A DNA stretch of 64,000 nucleotides from NCBI GenBank assembly GCA_963702035.1, contig OY969700.1, forward strand, positions 930,001 through 994,000, in the 5' to 3' direction. Position 1 is the first letter of the stretch; each line of letters begins with the position of its first letter. The position numbers were made by a program, and so were the translations under genes. Below, one piece after another: positions 1 to 7,992 of this stretch. This DNA is from VRUE01 sp963702035. GTDB taxonomy: Bacteria; Actinomycetota; Thermoleophilia; Solirubrobacterales; 70-9. Under the pieces are notes generated by a model. It worked only from the letters and a program-made list of their open reading frames with translations, was not told the origin of the DNA and made no database searches.

Positions 1-1
1 G

Positions 2-2023
2 CCGGCCGCATATGCCCCCTTCGTCGGCCCGTTCCTCTCGCCCGACGGCAAGGCGGCGATCGTCACCGCCTACATCAAGGGCAACGGCGAGGGCGAACGG
101 ATCCTCGACCCGGTCAAGTACTGGCGCGAACAGATCGACGACCCGCCGCCCGGGCTCGCGGTGAAGGTCACCGGCGGCGCCGGCTTCTCGGCCGACGCGA
201 TCGAAGTCTTCGAAGGCATCAACGGCACCCTGCTGCTGGCCGCGGTCAGCCTGGTGATCTTCCTGCTGATCGTCATCTACCGCTCGCCGATGTTCTTCCT
301 CATCCCGCTTGCCGCGGTGCTGTTCGCCGAGACGCTCTCGCGCTCGATCGGCTACGGGGTCTCCGAGCTGGGGGTGACGATCAACGGACAGTCGAGCTCG
401 ATCATGTCGGTGCTTGTGCTCGGCGCGGGCACCGACTACGCATTGCTGCTCGTCGCCCGCTACCGCGAGGAGCTGCACAAAAACGCCGATAAGCACGAGG
501 CGATGCGCACCGCGCTGGCCTCCGCGGGGCCGGCGATCTTCGCCTCGGCGGCGACCGTGATCGCCGCCCTGCTCTGCCTGACGATCGCCAAGGTCAACGG
601 CACGTCGGGCCTCGGCCCGATCGCCGCGATCGGGATCGCCTGCGCGGCGCTCTCGATGCTGACCCTGCTGCCGGCGCTGCTGACGATCTTCGGCCGTCGC
701 GCCTTCTGGCCCTTCGTGCCGCACACCGAGCAGACCGCGCCACAGGCCTCCGAAGTCTCCGAGCGGGCCCGGCGCCGCATTGTCGACGGGTCGGCGTTGG
801 GGGCGATAGTCCGCGTCGTCCTCGCCTCTCTCCTCGTCTTGATCCTGCTGCCGCTCGTGTTGCTCAACTGGATCCTGCGGCTGCTCAGCGGCAGGCGCCT
901 TCCCTCATTGGTCGTCGGCCCGCTCGACCGCGCCGTCTTCAAGCCCTACGAGATCCGCCGTCACGGCCTCGAGCACACCGCCGACGCGACCCACGGCTTC
1001 TGGGCGCGGATCGGCAACCGCGTCGCCGTCTCGCCGACGCGGATCATGGGCGGGGCGATCGTCGTCCTGCTGATCTTCTGCTGCGGCTTCGCCACCTTCT
1101 CGACCGACCTGACCAGCGAAGACAGCTACCGCACCGAAGTCGAATCGGTCGAAGGCCAGCACCTGCTCGAAAAGAGCTTCCCCTCCGGCGCCACCGCCCT
1201 GACCGACGTGGTCGTGCGGAACCGGGCCGACGTTCCGGCCGTGCGCCGCGCCGTCGCCGGGGTCGAAGACGTCGAGGCGGTCTCCGGCCCGGTGAGCGAA
1301 GGGCCGCCGGGGACGCTGATCCAGGCGACGCTGGCGATCAGCCCCTACTCGACCGAGGCATTCGACCTGGTCGAACCGATGCGAGAAGCCGCCCATGAGG
1401 TGGCCCCGAGCACCCTGGTGGGCGGCCCCACGGCGGTCGAATTCGACGTCCGCGATGCCGCCGGCTGGGACTCGATCGTGATCCCGCCGATCATCCTCGT
1501 CGTCGTCTTCCTGATCCTGATCGGACTGCTGCGCGCCGTGGTCGCGCCGCTGATCCTGATCGGCACGGTGATCCTCAGCTTCCTCGCCGCCCTCGGCGTC
1601 GGCTACTTCTTTTTCGACGTCGTCTTCGGCTTCCCCGGCTCGGACCCCTCGTTACCCCTCTTCGCCTTCGTCTTCCTCGTCGCCCTGGGGGTCGACTACA
1701 ACATCTTCCTGATCGCCCGCGCCCGCGAGGAGACGATCAAGCACGGCTCGCGCGAAGGAATTCTCCGCGCCCTGGCGGTCACCGGCGCGGTCATCACCAG
1801 CGCCGGCATCGTCCTCGCCGGCACCTTCTCCGTCCTCGCCGTCCTCCCCCTCACCTTCCTCACCGAGCTCGGCTTCGTGGTCGCCTTCGGCGTCCTCCTC
1901 GACACCTTCCTGGTCCGCAGCATCCTGGTGCCGGCCATAGCCCTATCCCTAGGCGACCGCTTCTGGTGGCCCTCGGCGCTGTCTAGAGCACAGGAAGGAA
2001 GTTCTCGATCTCAAACGGGGTGA
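2..2023 (+). CDS. MMPL/RND-family transporter, 5'-truncated by window edge
   Basis: The reading frame is open from the first bases, so the N-terminus lies outside the window; 673 residues are visible. It shows the two-fold repeat of MMPL proteins: a hydrophobic helix cluster, the motif GTDYALLLVARYREEL (nt about 427-475), a soluble extracytoplasmic domain around nt 1090-1440, then a second helix cluster with GVDYNIFLIARAREE (nt about 1690-1735). The two Asp-Tyr pairs match the proton-relay pairs of mycobacterial MmpL proteins. It is probably an inner-membrane, proton-driven exporter of a lipid or hydrophobic substrate; the substrate cannot be read from sequence. The C-terminus overlaps the convergent glnA end by 41 bp. 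Confidence 0.9.
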   Translation, partial: PAAYAPFVGPFLSPDGKAAIVTAYIKGNGEGERILDPVKYWREQIDDPPPGLAVKVTGGAGFSADAIEVFEGINGTLLLAAVSLVIFLLIVIYRSPMFFLIPLAAVLFAETLSRSIGYGVSELGVTINGQSSSIMSVLVLGAGTDYALLLVARYREELHKNADKHEAMRTALASAGPAIFASAATVIAALLCLTIAKVNGTSGLGPIAAIGIACAALSMLTLLPALLTIFGRRAFWPFVPHTEQTAPQASEVSERARRRIVDGSALGAIVRVVLASLLVLILLPLVLLNWILRLLSGRRLPSLVVGPLDRAVFKPYEIRRHGLEHTADATHGFWARIGNRVAVSPTRIMGGAIVVLLIFCCGFATFSTDLTSEDSYRTEVESVEGQHLLEKSFPSGATALTDVVVRNRADVPAVRRAVAGVEDVEAVSGPVSEGPPGTLIQATLAISPYSTEAFDLVEPMREAAHEVAPSTLVGGPTAVEFDVRDAAGWDSIVIPPIILVVVFLILIGLLRAVVAPLILIGTVILSFLAALGVGYFFFDVVFGFPGSDPSLPLFAFVFLVALGVDYNIFLIARAREETIKHGSREGILRALAVTGAVITSAGIVLAGTFSVLAVLPLTFLTELGFVVAFGVLLDTFLVRSILVPAIALSLGDRFWWPSALSRAQEGSSRSQTG

Positions 2024-3336
2024 CCTGGACGCGGTAGTCGTCCCATTCCTGGCGCTTGATCTCGACGAAGCGCCGGAAGGTGTGCTCGCCGAGCGTGCGC
2101 AGCACCAGCTCCGAGTCGGCGGCGATGTCGATCGCTTCGCCGAGCGTCTCCGGCAGCTGCTCGATGCCGCGCTGGGAGCGCTCCTCGGGCGAGAGGTGGT
2201 AGAGGTTCTGCTCCATCGGCTCGGGCAGCTCGTAGCCGTGCTCGATCCCCTCCAGGCCGGCCTGCAGCATGCCGGCGAAGCAGAGGTAGGGGTTGCAGGC
2301 GGGGTCGGGGCAGCGCAGCTCGGCCCGGGTCGCCGCCTCCTTGCCGGGGTGGTAGAGCGGCACGCGGATCAGCGCTGAGCGGTTGCGGCGCGACCAGGCC
2401 AGGTAGACCGGCGCCTCGAAGCCGGGGACCAGGCGCTTGTAGGAGTTGACCCACTGCGCGAAGAGCGGCGATATCTCGCGCGCGTGGCGCAGCTGGCCGG
2501 CGATGAAGGCCTTGGCCGTGGCCGAGAGGAAATACTGGTCGTCGGGGTCGAAGAAGGCGTTCTTGCCGTCTTTCACCAGCGACTGGTGGACGTGCATCCC
2601 GGAGCCGTTCTCGCCGAACAGCGGCTTCGGCATGAAGGTCGCGTGCCAGCCGTATTTCATCGCGTACTCCTTGACGACGATGCGGTACGTCATGCAGTCG
2701 TCCGACATCCGCAGCGCGTCCTTGTAGCGCATGTCGACCTCGTGCTGGGACGGGCCGACCTCGTGATGGGCGTACTCGACGTGGATGCCCATCTTCTCCA
2801 GCGCCAGGATCGTGTCGCGGCGCACGTCGGAGCCGGCGTCGAGCGTGGTCAGGTCGAAGTAGCCGCCCTCGTCGAGCACCTCTGGCACGCCGCCCTCGGG
2901 CTTGGCCGAGCGGAAGTAGAAGTACTCGAGCTCGGGGCCGATGTTGTAGGTGTCGAAGCCCATGTCCTCGGCCCGTTTGAGCGCCCGCCGCATGATCCAC
3001 CGCGGGTCTCCCTCGTAGGGATCGCCGCCGGGGACGCGGATGTCGCAGAACATGCGCGCGACCGCGTTCTCCTCCTCGGGGCGCCAGGGGATGATCGCGA
3101 AGGTCGAACGGGTCGGGCATCGCGATCATGTCCGACTCCTCGATCGGGTTGAAGCCGGTGATCGAGGAGCCGTCGAAGCCCATCCCCCCCTCGAGCGCAT
3201 CCTCCAGTTCGGCGGAGTTGATCGAGAAGCTCTTCAGCTGGCCGAGCACGTCGGTGAACCAGAGCCGGATGAAGCGCACGTCGCGCTCCTTGACGATCTC
3301 GGCTACATCGGCTGCACTCGTTGGCTGCTCTGCCAT
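1983..3336 (-). pseudogene. glnA: Type I glutamine synthetase, interrupted by a one-base frameshift
   Basis: Glutamine synthetase (glutamate + NH3 + ATP to glutamine), about 451 codons, normal for a type I enzyme. The start is ATG at 3336, with AAGGAG about 8 nt upstream. The N-terminal part carries GGMGFDGSSI; the rest, in another frame, carries GPELEYFYF, NGSGMHVHQS, NSYKRLVPGFEAP and the C-terminal ENFLPVL. An NLY tyrosine context resembling the adenylylation site is present. The frames switch at the 8-mer GGTCGAAC (3102-3109): removing one A/T restores the conserved PDPSTFAIIPWRP stretch. Because glnA is normally essential, a sequencing or assembly error, or a second functional copy elsewhere, is more likely than true loss. 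The gene is complete apart from this base. Confidence 0.9.
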
Positions 3337-3473
3337 TCCCGGTCTCCTTCTTGGCTGGTCGGCGCGGTCGGGAGGCAAAGATAGGCGAACTGAACCGCCG
3401 AGGCCTAAAACCCCGTATTACGGGTATGTGACGTTGGACGCAGAAGGGTTGCGGGAGCGTCCGGATCCAGGTA

Positions 3474-3494
3474 TAACTTACTTCCTGTAAGTTA
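3474..3494. promoter_or_regulatory. Perfect 8-bp inverted repeat in the glnA/AhpD-like divergent region
   Basis: TAACTTAC and GTAAGTTA form a perfect inverted repeat around a 5-bp spacer in an unusually A+T-rich patch. It lies 74 bp before the AhpD-like start codon and about 138 bp before the glnA start. The size and symmetry fit a dimeric repressor operator; the regulator is unknown. Confidence 0.5.
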
Positions 3495-3568
3495 ATGGCT
3501 TAAAGTAAAGTAAAGGCCACGTAAAGGCTCTGTGAAGCGGAATTCCGTCAATCCGAGCCAAAGGCGGG

Positions 3569-4141
3569 ATGCAAGTGACCGTAAAAACGGCAGTAAGCAG
3601 ATTCCAGATCCACGACGAGTTGACGGCCCCTGACGAGAGTGCTCCCCTGATCAAGAGCATCCAGGCGGCCGGTGGCGCGGTGACCAAGTTCGTCGGCGTC
3701 CTCGCCGGCGCCCCCTCCGTACTGCGCGCCTACACGCGGATGCGCTCCGAGCTGCGCGGCGGCGTCTTGCCGCAGGCGACCCGCGAGCGGATCGCCCTGG
3801 CGGTCGCCGAGTACCGGCACGACTCCTACAGCACCGCCCAGCACGCGAAGTCGGCGCGCCGCGCCGGTCTCGGGCTGGACGAGGTCTCCCGAGCGCGGAG
3901 CTTCAGCTCCGGCGACGCCAAAGAGGCGGCGCTGCTCGCATACCTCAAGGCGACGCTCGCAGCCGAAGCCCCTCCCCCGCACCACCTTCACGAGGAGGCG
4001 CGGGAGATCGGCTGGAGCGACGAGGAGATCCTCGAGGCGGTCGCGCACCTGGCGCTGAATGAGTTCCAGAGCCTGATCGCCAGCGCGGCTGCCCTGCCAA
4101 AAGATCAGGCGACGCCCGAAGTACTGCCTTCGGCGGCTTAG
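3569..4141 (+). CDS. AhpD-like (carboxymuconolactone decarboxylase fold) protein lacking the CxxC cysteines
   Basis: 190 residues, all-helical, similar in layout to peroxidase-related AhpD/CMD proteins. These normally use a C-x-x-C...H motif for thiol-based peroxide reduction. Here the active-site stretch reads RHDSYSTAQHAK: the YxxxxH spacing is kept but the two expected Cys are Asp and Ser. It is therefore probably not a thiol peroxidase and may be a binding or structural homologue. The start is ATG at 3569 with AAAGG a few bases upstream. The gene stands alone between a palindromic operator-like site and a strong hairpin terminator. Family assignment rests on the motif layout and is fairly confident; function is unknown. 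Confidence 0.7.
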   Translation: MQVTVKTAVSRFQIHDELTAPDESAPLIKSIQAAGGAVTKFVGVLAGAPSVLRAYTRMRSELRGGVLPQATRERIALAVAEYRHDSYSTAQHAKSARRAGLGLDEVSRARSFSSGDAKEAALLAYLKATLAAEAPPPHHLHEEAREIGWSDEEILEAVAHLALNEFQSLIASAAALPKDQATPEVLPSAA

Positions 4142-4158
4142 GCGCGCGGGTCCTGTCA

Positions 4159-4210
4159 CGAGGGGAGGGGGTGTTAGCGGACTCACCCGTCCGAACACCC
4201 CCTCCCCTCG
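4159..4210. terminator. Bidirectional hairpin, 17-bp perfect stem
   Basis: Arms 4159-4175 and 4194-4210 are perfectly complementary over 17 bp, with an 18-nt loop, exactly between two convergent gene ends (4141 and 4246). There is no T-tract, as is common in high-GC actinobacteria. Confidence 0.75.
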
Positions 4211-4245
4211 CGCCACCCGCGCGATAAGCGCAGGAGGCAGAGCTT

Positions 4246-4974
4246 TTAGTCCTCTACGACCGTAGCGGTGTAGAGCAGCCGCGCCGTGGAGTAGCGGCAG
4301 CCGTAGATTGCGCGGGTGCCTACCTTTTGCTGCGGCTGCCCTTGGCGGACGTCGGTGGTGTTGGTGCATTTGCCCACTTCGCGGCTGGCGCGCCAGGCGT
4401 TTTTCGACGAGAGGTTCTGGGCGAAAGCCGGGGCCCAGGTCGGAATCGTGATGCCGACTATGTCGCCCTTTTCGACCTTCAGCGAGGCGCCGAACTTGAC
4501 CGTCTGGCCGAGGTAGGGGCTGAGCACGTGGATCGAGCCCTGGCTGCGCAGGTTGTAGCGCGGTGGCTCGGTGCCTGGGACCCGGCGCAGGATCGCCAAC
4601 CGCGCCTCGGGCGGCGTGCCGAAGAAGCCGTTGAAGAAGGAGCGCTGCTTGCTGGTCGGCTCGGCGAGCGTCAGCGTCCACGCCTTCACCTTGCCGCTCC
4701 GTCGCACGTTGAACGGAAGTCCTCCCTGGTCGGTGCTGACCTGAAAGCCGGTGACGCTTCCCACCGCCTGGCAGGGCAGGTCCGGACAGGACGGGTCGGG
4801 CACGGTCGCGGTGGCGCCCAGCACGACGGTGGTGCGCGAGTTGGTCGCGGCGCCGGCGCCGGCGACCGTCAGGACGAGTGCGAGCAAGCATCCGGACAGG
4901 GCGGCCACCACAGCGAATCGTCCGCGTCCCGCGAATCGATCGGCGACTCCGGCCTTCTGGAAAAACCTCGACAT
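4246..4974 (-). CDS. Uncharacterised secreted protein
   Basis: 242 residues from ATG 4974, which has GAGAGGAG about 8 nt upstream; longer upstream starts lack a ribosome-binding site. Residues about 18-42 form a hydrophobic signal or anchor (VVAALSGCLLALVLTVAGAGA). The mature part is a beta-rich domain of about 190 residues with several cysteines (CPDLPCQ near its start, CTN and GCRYS near its end). I do not recognise a characterised family; similar exported proteins occur in Solirubrobacterales to my knowledge. It is downstream of, and co-oriented with, an RlpA-like gene, 53 bp apart, so the two may be co-transcribed cell-envelope proteins. Confidence 0.65.
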   Translation of the reverse strand: MSRFFQKAGVADRFAGRGRFAVVAALSGCLLALVLTVAGAGAATNSRTTVVLGATATVPDPSCPDLPCQAVGSVTGFQVSTDQGGLPFNVRRSGKVKAWTLTLAEPTSKQRSFFNGFFGTPPEARLAILRRVPGTEPPRYNLRSQGSIHVLSPYLGQTVKFGASLKVEKGDIVGITIPTWAPAFAQNLSSKNAWRASREVGKCTNTTDVRQGQPQQKVGTRAIYGCRYSTARLLYTATVVED

Positions 4975-5026
4975 GCCCGTGCTCCTCTCGTAGAAAAGTC
5001 CTGCTGGGACGGGAAGATTAGCGGCG

Positions 5027-5521
5027 TCAGCGGCCGGCGTGGCCGGTCGAGCGCCAGCTTCCCGCATATTCGAGCGGGACGGCAAAGCGGAGCCGATCGG
5101 CGCCGGACTTTTCAAATTGGAGCGCGCGTGCGGCAGCCTGGGTCAGGTCCCAGGCATTGCCGCGGCTATACGGGCCGCGGTCAATCACCCGCGTGACAAG
5201 CGCGTGGCCGTGGTAGACGAACTTGACCGCGGTGCCACAGGGAAGGTTGCGGTGGGCGACACCGATCGTGTTGGGGCCGAGCAGCTGACCACAAGCGGTG
5301 TGGCGACCGTAGAGGCCGGGGCCGTACCAGGTGGCGCCGGCCCACCGCATCGGAGCAAAGGCGATTTCGCTTCCCGGCTGCGCTTCGGACGTGGCGACGG
5401 CCGAGGCCCCGCCGGTTGTCGCCTGGGCGGGCGTGGCGGACACAGCGAGCGCCGCCACTAGTAGCAGCAGGGGAATCCAGAACGGAGTTTTCCGCCAGGG
5501 GCGGTTTGCGTTTGTCTTCAT
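5027..5521 (-). CDS. RlpA-like double-psi beta-barrel exported protein
   Basis: 164 residues with a Sec-type signal peptide (PFWIPLLLLVAALAVSATPAQA, then ATT). The mature domain is the RlpA/DPBB fold: ATWYGPGLYGRHTACG, GVAHRNLPCGTAVKF and RVIDRGPYSRGNAWDLT. RlpA enzymes are lytic transglycosylases acting on denuded peptidoglycan; the conserved Asp in VIDRGPY is present. No SPOR domain is seen, so septal targeting is not implied. The start at 5521 is preceded by a GAAAGAG stretch. It probably remodels cell wall or spore-like coat peptidoglycan. Confidence 0.85.
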   Translation of the reverse strand: MKTNANRPWRKTPFWIPLLLLVAALAVSATPAQATTGGASAVATSEAQPGSEIAFAPMRWAGATWYGPGLYGRHTACGQLLGPNTIGVAHRNLPCGTAVKFVYHGHALVTRVIDRGPYSRGNAWDLTQAAARALQFEKSGADRLRFAVPLEYAGSWRSTGHAGR

Positions 5522-5704
5522 AGCTCTTTCGAACGCTTACGGGGTTAGCTGACGGGCTCGCGCTGAAAGAGCTGCGCTACGCCGGCGGACGCCGGCGACT
5601 CGCCCCAACTTGTGGGTCCCCCGCTCCCCGCGATATGTGGCGGAGATTCAGCGGAAGTTGGCGGCACGTTAGCAAACGCTAAGACAGAAAATTGTGAAGA
5701 GATT

Positions 5705-5732
5705 GGAAAGGCCCCCTTTCGAGGGCCTTTCC
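5705..5732 (-). terminator. Hairpin terminator of RNase P RNA
   Basis: An inverted repeat, GGAAAGGCCC...GGGCCTTTCC, lies immediately after the 3' end of rnpB on the minus strand. It is followed by an A+T-rich stretch rather than a clean T-run. Confidence 0.7.
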
Positions 5733-6100
5733 GTAGCGGGCCTGTAAGCCGGATCCTGTCGAGAGCGACCATCTATCTCATCGGGACCGAGGTCCCGAAG
5801 GGCCGCCGAAGCGGTCCTGCGGCCTACCTGGATCTCGCCGGGCTGGGTCGACGATCCTGTTTGGCCTTGCACCGGGCGGGGTTTGCCTGGCCGCCGCGTC
5901 ACCGCGGCGCCGGTGCGCTCTTACCGCACCATTTCACCTTTGCCTGTACGCAACTCACGTGTGGCTGCGCCATCGGCCGTATGTTTCTGTAGCACTTTCC
6001 CGCGGGTTTCCCCGGGTGGGAGTTACCCACCGCCTTGCCCTATGGTGTCCGGACTTTCCTCGAGGGGTTTTCTCTCCCCCCGCGGTCGCCTAGCCCGCTT
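5733..6100 (-). ncRNA. rnpB: RNase P RNA, bacterial type A
   Basis: Catalytic RNA of RNase P, which removes tRNA 5' leaders. On the minus strand the 5' half carries the universally conserved GAGGAAAGTCCGGACACC (P4 region). The middle has GGTGAAATGGTGCGGTAAGAG, read as separate conserved blocks. The 3' end has ACAGGATCCGGCTTACAG. The ends AGCGGGC and GCCCGCT pair as helix P1, giving a length near 368 nt, normal for type A actinobacterial RNAs. Exact ends are inferred from P1. A hairpin terminator follows at 5705-5732. Short reading frames across this region are not genes. Confidence 0.95.
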
Positions 6101-6132
6101 AAGCATGGTAGTACCTGGGCCGCCCGCTGCAA

Positions 6133-6227
6133 ACCGGCGCATCTCGGCGTCCTCGGTCGGTCGGATCGGGTCACGCACGAACAGTGCGCTCCCCTCACTC
6201 CCTCCCTGCGTCCACCGACCTGCTTGG
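6133..6227 (+). repeat. Dispersed intergenic repeat, copy 1
   Basis: Starts ACCGGCGCATCTCGGCGTCC, continues CTCGGTCG, then a variable core, then CTCCCTGCGTCC and CTGCTTGG. The same skeleton occurs at 47258-47332 and, inverted, at 39861-39925. It lies between the rnpB 5' end and the SDR gene. Function is unknown. Confidence 0.7.
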
Positions 6228-6259
6228 TTTTCGCGGGCGTGCGAAGGGATTGCATCGAA

Positions 6260-6265
6260 TATCCT
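6260..6265 (+). promoter_or_regulatory. -10 box TATCCT of a probably leaderless SDR transcript
   Basis: TATCCT ends 6 nt before ATG 6272 and no Shine-Dalgarno is present. This fits a -10 element that starts transcription at or near the start codon, the same arrangement seen at many genes in this window. Confidence 0.5.
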
Positions 6266-6271
6266 GCGCGG

Positions 6272-7096
6272 ATGCCGGTAGCCGTCGTCACTGGAGCGGG
6301 CGGTGGTCTCGGCCGTGCGATCGCCCTCGATCTCGCCGGCCGCGGCTACCTGATCCAGGCCACCGATATCGACGCCGCCGCCGCGGCGGCAACCGCGGCT
6401 GAGATCGGCGCCGGCGCCAGCTCCTCCGAGCTCGACGTCACCGACCAAGAGGCCTGCCACGCGATCGCGACGGTCGCCGCGACCAGGTCAGGAACGCTCG
6501 ATCTCTGGGTCAACAATGCCGGTGTGCTGGCTACCGGCCAGTCGTGGGAGCAGGGCGAGGCGACGCGCCGGGCAATGCTCGACGTCAACGCGCTGGGGAC
6601 GATGAACGGCACGGTCGCCGCACTGGAGAAGATGCTGCCCGCTGGACGTGGCCACGTGATCAACGTGATCTCGCTGGCGGGACTTGTCGCGGCGCCGGGA
6701 GAGGTGAACTACTCGGCGAGCAAGCACGCGGCGATGGCCTTCACCCTCGGCACCCTCTTCGACCTGCGCCGATCCGGCGTATCGGGCGTGCGGCTCTCCG
6801 CCGTCTGTCCCGACGGCATCTGGACGCCGATGCTCGAGGACAAGCTCGACGACCCCGCGGCGGCCGGCTCCTTCTCCGGCCGGCTGCTCACCCCCGGGGA
6901 GGTCGCGACCGCGGTCGGCAGGCTGACCGAACGCCCGCGCCCGCTGCTAGTGCTGCCACGCTGGCGCGGCCCGCTGCTGCGCCTCTTCGACCTCTTCCCC
7001 CGGCTCGCCCTGCGGCTGCTGCCGCTGGTGATGCGCGACGCGCGGAGGCGTCAGCGGCGCTACAAGCGACTCATAGAGTCGGGAAAGTGGCCGTAG
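6272..7096 (+). CDS. Short-chain dehydrogenase/reductase
   Basis: 274 residues, classical SDR fold. The N-terminal nucleotide-binding motif TGAGGGLG is at residues about 7-14, NNAG follows in the middle, and the catalytic Ser...Tyr-x3-Lys appears as SLAGL...YSASKHA. An acidic residue after beta-2 (ATDID) suggests preference for NAD over NADP. The C-terminal 45 residues are basic and hydrophobic (LLRLFDLFPRLALRLLP), resembling membrane-peripheral SDRs of lipid or sterol metabolism. The substrate is unknown. ATG 6272 is chosen because a -10-like TATCCT is 6 nt upstream and earlier codons run into rnpB and the repeat. Confidence 0.9.
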   Translation: MPVAVVTGAGGGLGRAIALDLAGRGYLIQATDIDAAAAAATAAEIGAGASSSELDVTDQEACHAIATVAATRSGTLDLWVNNAGVLATGQSWEQGEATRRAMLDVNALGTMNGTVAALEKMLPAGRGHVINVISLAGLVAAPGEVNYSASKHAAMAFTLGTLFDLRRSGVSGVRLSAVCPDGIWTPMLEDKLDDPAAAGSFSGRLLTPGEVATAVGRLTERPRPLLVLPRWRGPLLRLFDLFPRLALRLLPLVMRDARRRQRRYKRLIESGKWP

Positions 7097-7102
7097 GCCG
7101 GG

Positions 7103-7717
7103 TCAAACTTTTCTTACGACGCCGATCACGCGGCCGATTACGGAGACCTCGGCGCTGCGGATCGGCTCCATCGTCTCGTTCTCGGGCTGCAGGCGGATGT
7201 GATCGGCTTCGCGGAAGAAGCGCTTGACCGTCGCCTCCTCGCCGATCAGCGCGACGACGATCTCGCCGTCGCTCGCGTCTTCGGCGGGGCGGACGATCAC
7301 GTAGTCGGCCTCGAAGATGCCGGCTTCCTTCATGCTTTCGCCGCGGACGCGGAGGACGTAGTCGCCTTCCTCACCGCCGACCACGTCGGGAATCTCGATG
7401 TATTCCTCGATGTTCTCTTCGGCCAGGATCGGCGCGCCGGCAGCGACGTGGCCGAGCAGCGGAAGACCGGACTGGTCGGGCCGGATCGTCTTCTTCGCCT
7501 TGTCGATGAGCAGCTCGATCGCGCGCGGCTTCGTCGGATCGCGGCGCAGCAGCCCGATCTTCTCGAGGTTGGCGAGGTGCGCGTGAACCGTCGAGGAGGA
7601 ATGCAGCCCAACCGCCTTGCCGATCTCGCGAACGGTCGGCGGGTAGCCGGTTTTCTCCGCGTAGCGGCGGATGAAGTCGAAGATCTCCTTCTGCCTCTTG
7701 GTCAGGTCCAGGTCCAC
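7103..7717 (-). CDS. lexA: LexA repressor (SOS regulator), S24 autoprotease
   Basis: 204 residues from GTG 7717, which has GAGGAGG about 8 nt upstream. Residues about 5-70 form the winged HTH (LTKRQKEIFDFI, PPTVREIGKAVGLHSSSTVH). The Ala-Gly cleavage site lies in HVAAGAPI; the catalytic Ser is in VRGESMKEAG and the Lys in EATVKRFF. It represses DNA-repair genes and is cleaved when RecA filaments form. A perfect LexA box at 7756-7769 just upstream indicates autoregulation and excludes the longer upstream reading, which would run through the box and the neighbouring tRNA. Confidence 0.97.
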   Translation of the reverse strand: MDLDLTKRQKEIFDFIRRYAEKTGYPPTVREIGKAVGLHSSSTVHAHLANLEKIGLLRRDPTKPRAIELLIDKAKKTIRPDQSGLPLLGHVAAGAPILAEENIEEYIEIPDVVGGEEGDYVLRVRGESMKEAGIFEADYVIVRPAEDASDGEIVVALIGEEATVKRFFREADHIRLQPENETMEPIRSAEVSVIGRVIGVVRKV

Positions 7718-7755
7718 CGGGCAATCCTCCTCGTCGTCAAACAAGCGAAGGCGTT

Positions 7756-7769
7756 CGAACACTTGTTCG
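7756..7769. promoter_or_regulatory. LexA (SOS) box
   Basis: CGAACACTTGTTCG is a perfect 14-bp palindrome matching the Gram-positive/actinobacterial CGAAC-N4-GTTCG consensus. It lies 39 nt upstream of the lexA start codon. Confidence 0.92.
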
Positions 7770-7861
7770 CAGCGTACCGCCCGATCCGGACGCGTGCAAG
7801 CCGAACCCGCCGGCGCAGCGGCCCACCCAGGACGCCGCACGCCCCGGCATCGCCAAACATC

Positions 7862-7867
7862 TAGAAT
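7862..7867 (+). promoter_or_regulatory. -10 box of tRNA-Leu
   Basis: TAGAAT lies 12 nt before the mature 5' end of tRNA-Leu, a good match to TANNNT. No convincing -35 is visible. Confidence 0.45.
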
Positions 7868-7879
7868 CGCCACCCCCAC

Positions 7880-7965
7880 GCGGCTGTGGCGGAACTGGTA
7901 GACGCGCAAGCTTGAGGGGCTTGTGTCCTTTACGGGACGTGATGGTTCGACTCCATTCAGCCGCA
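7880..7965 (+). tRNA. tRNA-Leu(GAG)
   Basis: An 86-nt class II tRNA. The acceptor stem GCGGCTG pairs perfectly with CAGCCGC, followed by discriminator A. The anticodon stem-loop is CAAGC-TTGAGGG-GCTTG with anticodon GAG, then a long variable arm and T-loop GGTTCGACTCC. CCA is not encoded. A hicAB toxin-antitoxin pair begins 27 bp beyond the 3' end. Confidence 0.96.
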
Positions 7966-7992
7966 TGAAAGCCCCCGCGTCGCGGGGTTGGC

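Noticed and set aside
5612..6035. Short reading frames across 5.6-6.3 kb
   Set aside because: This region is RNase P RNA and an intergenic repeat; the frames have no initiation signals.
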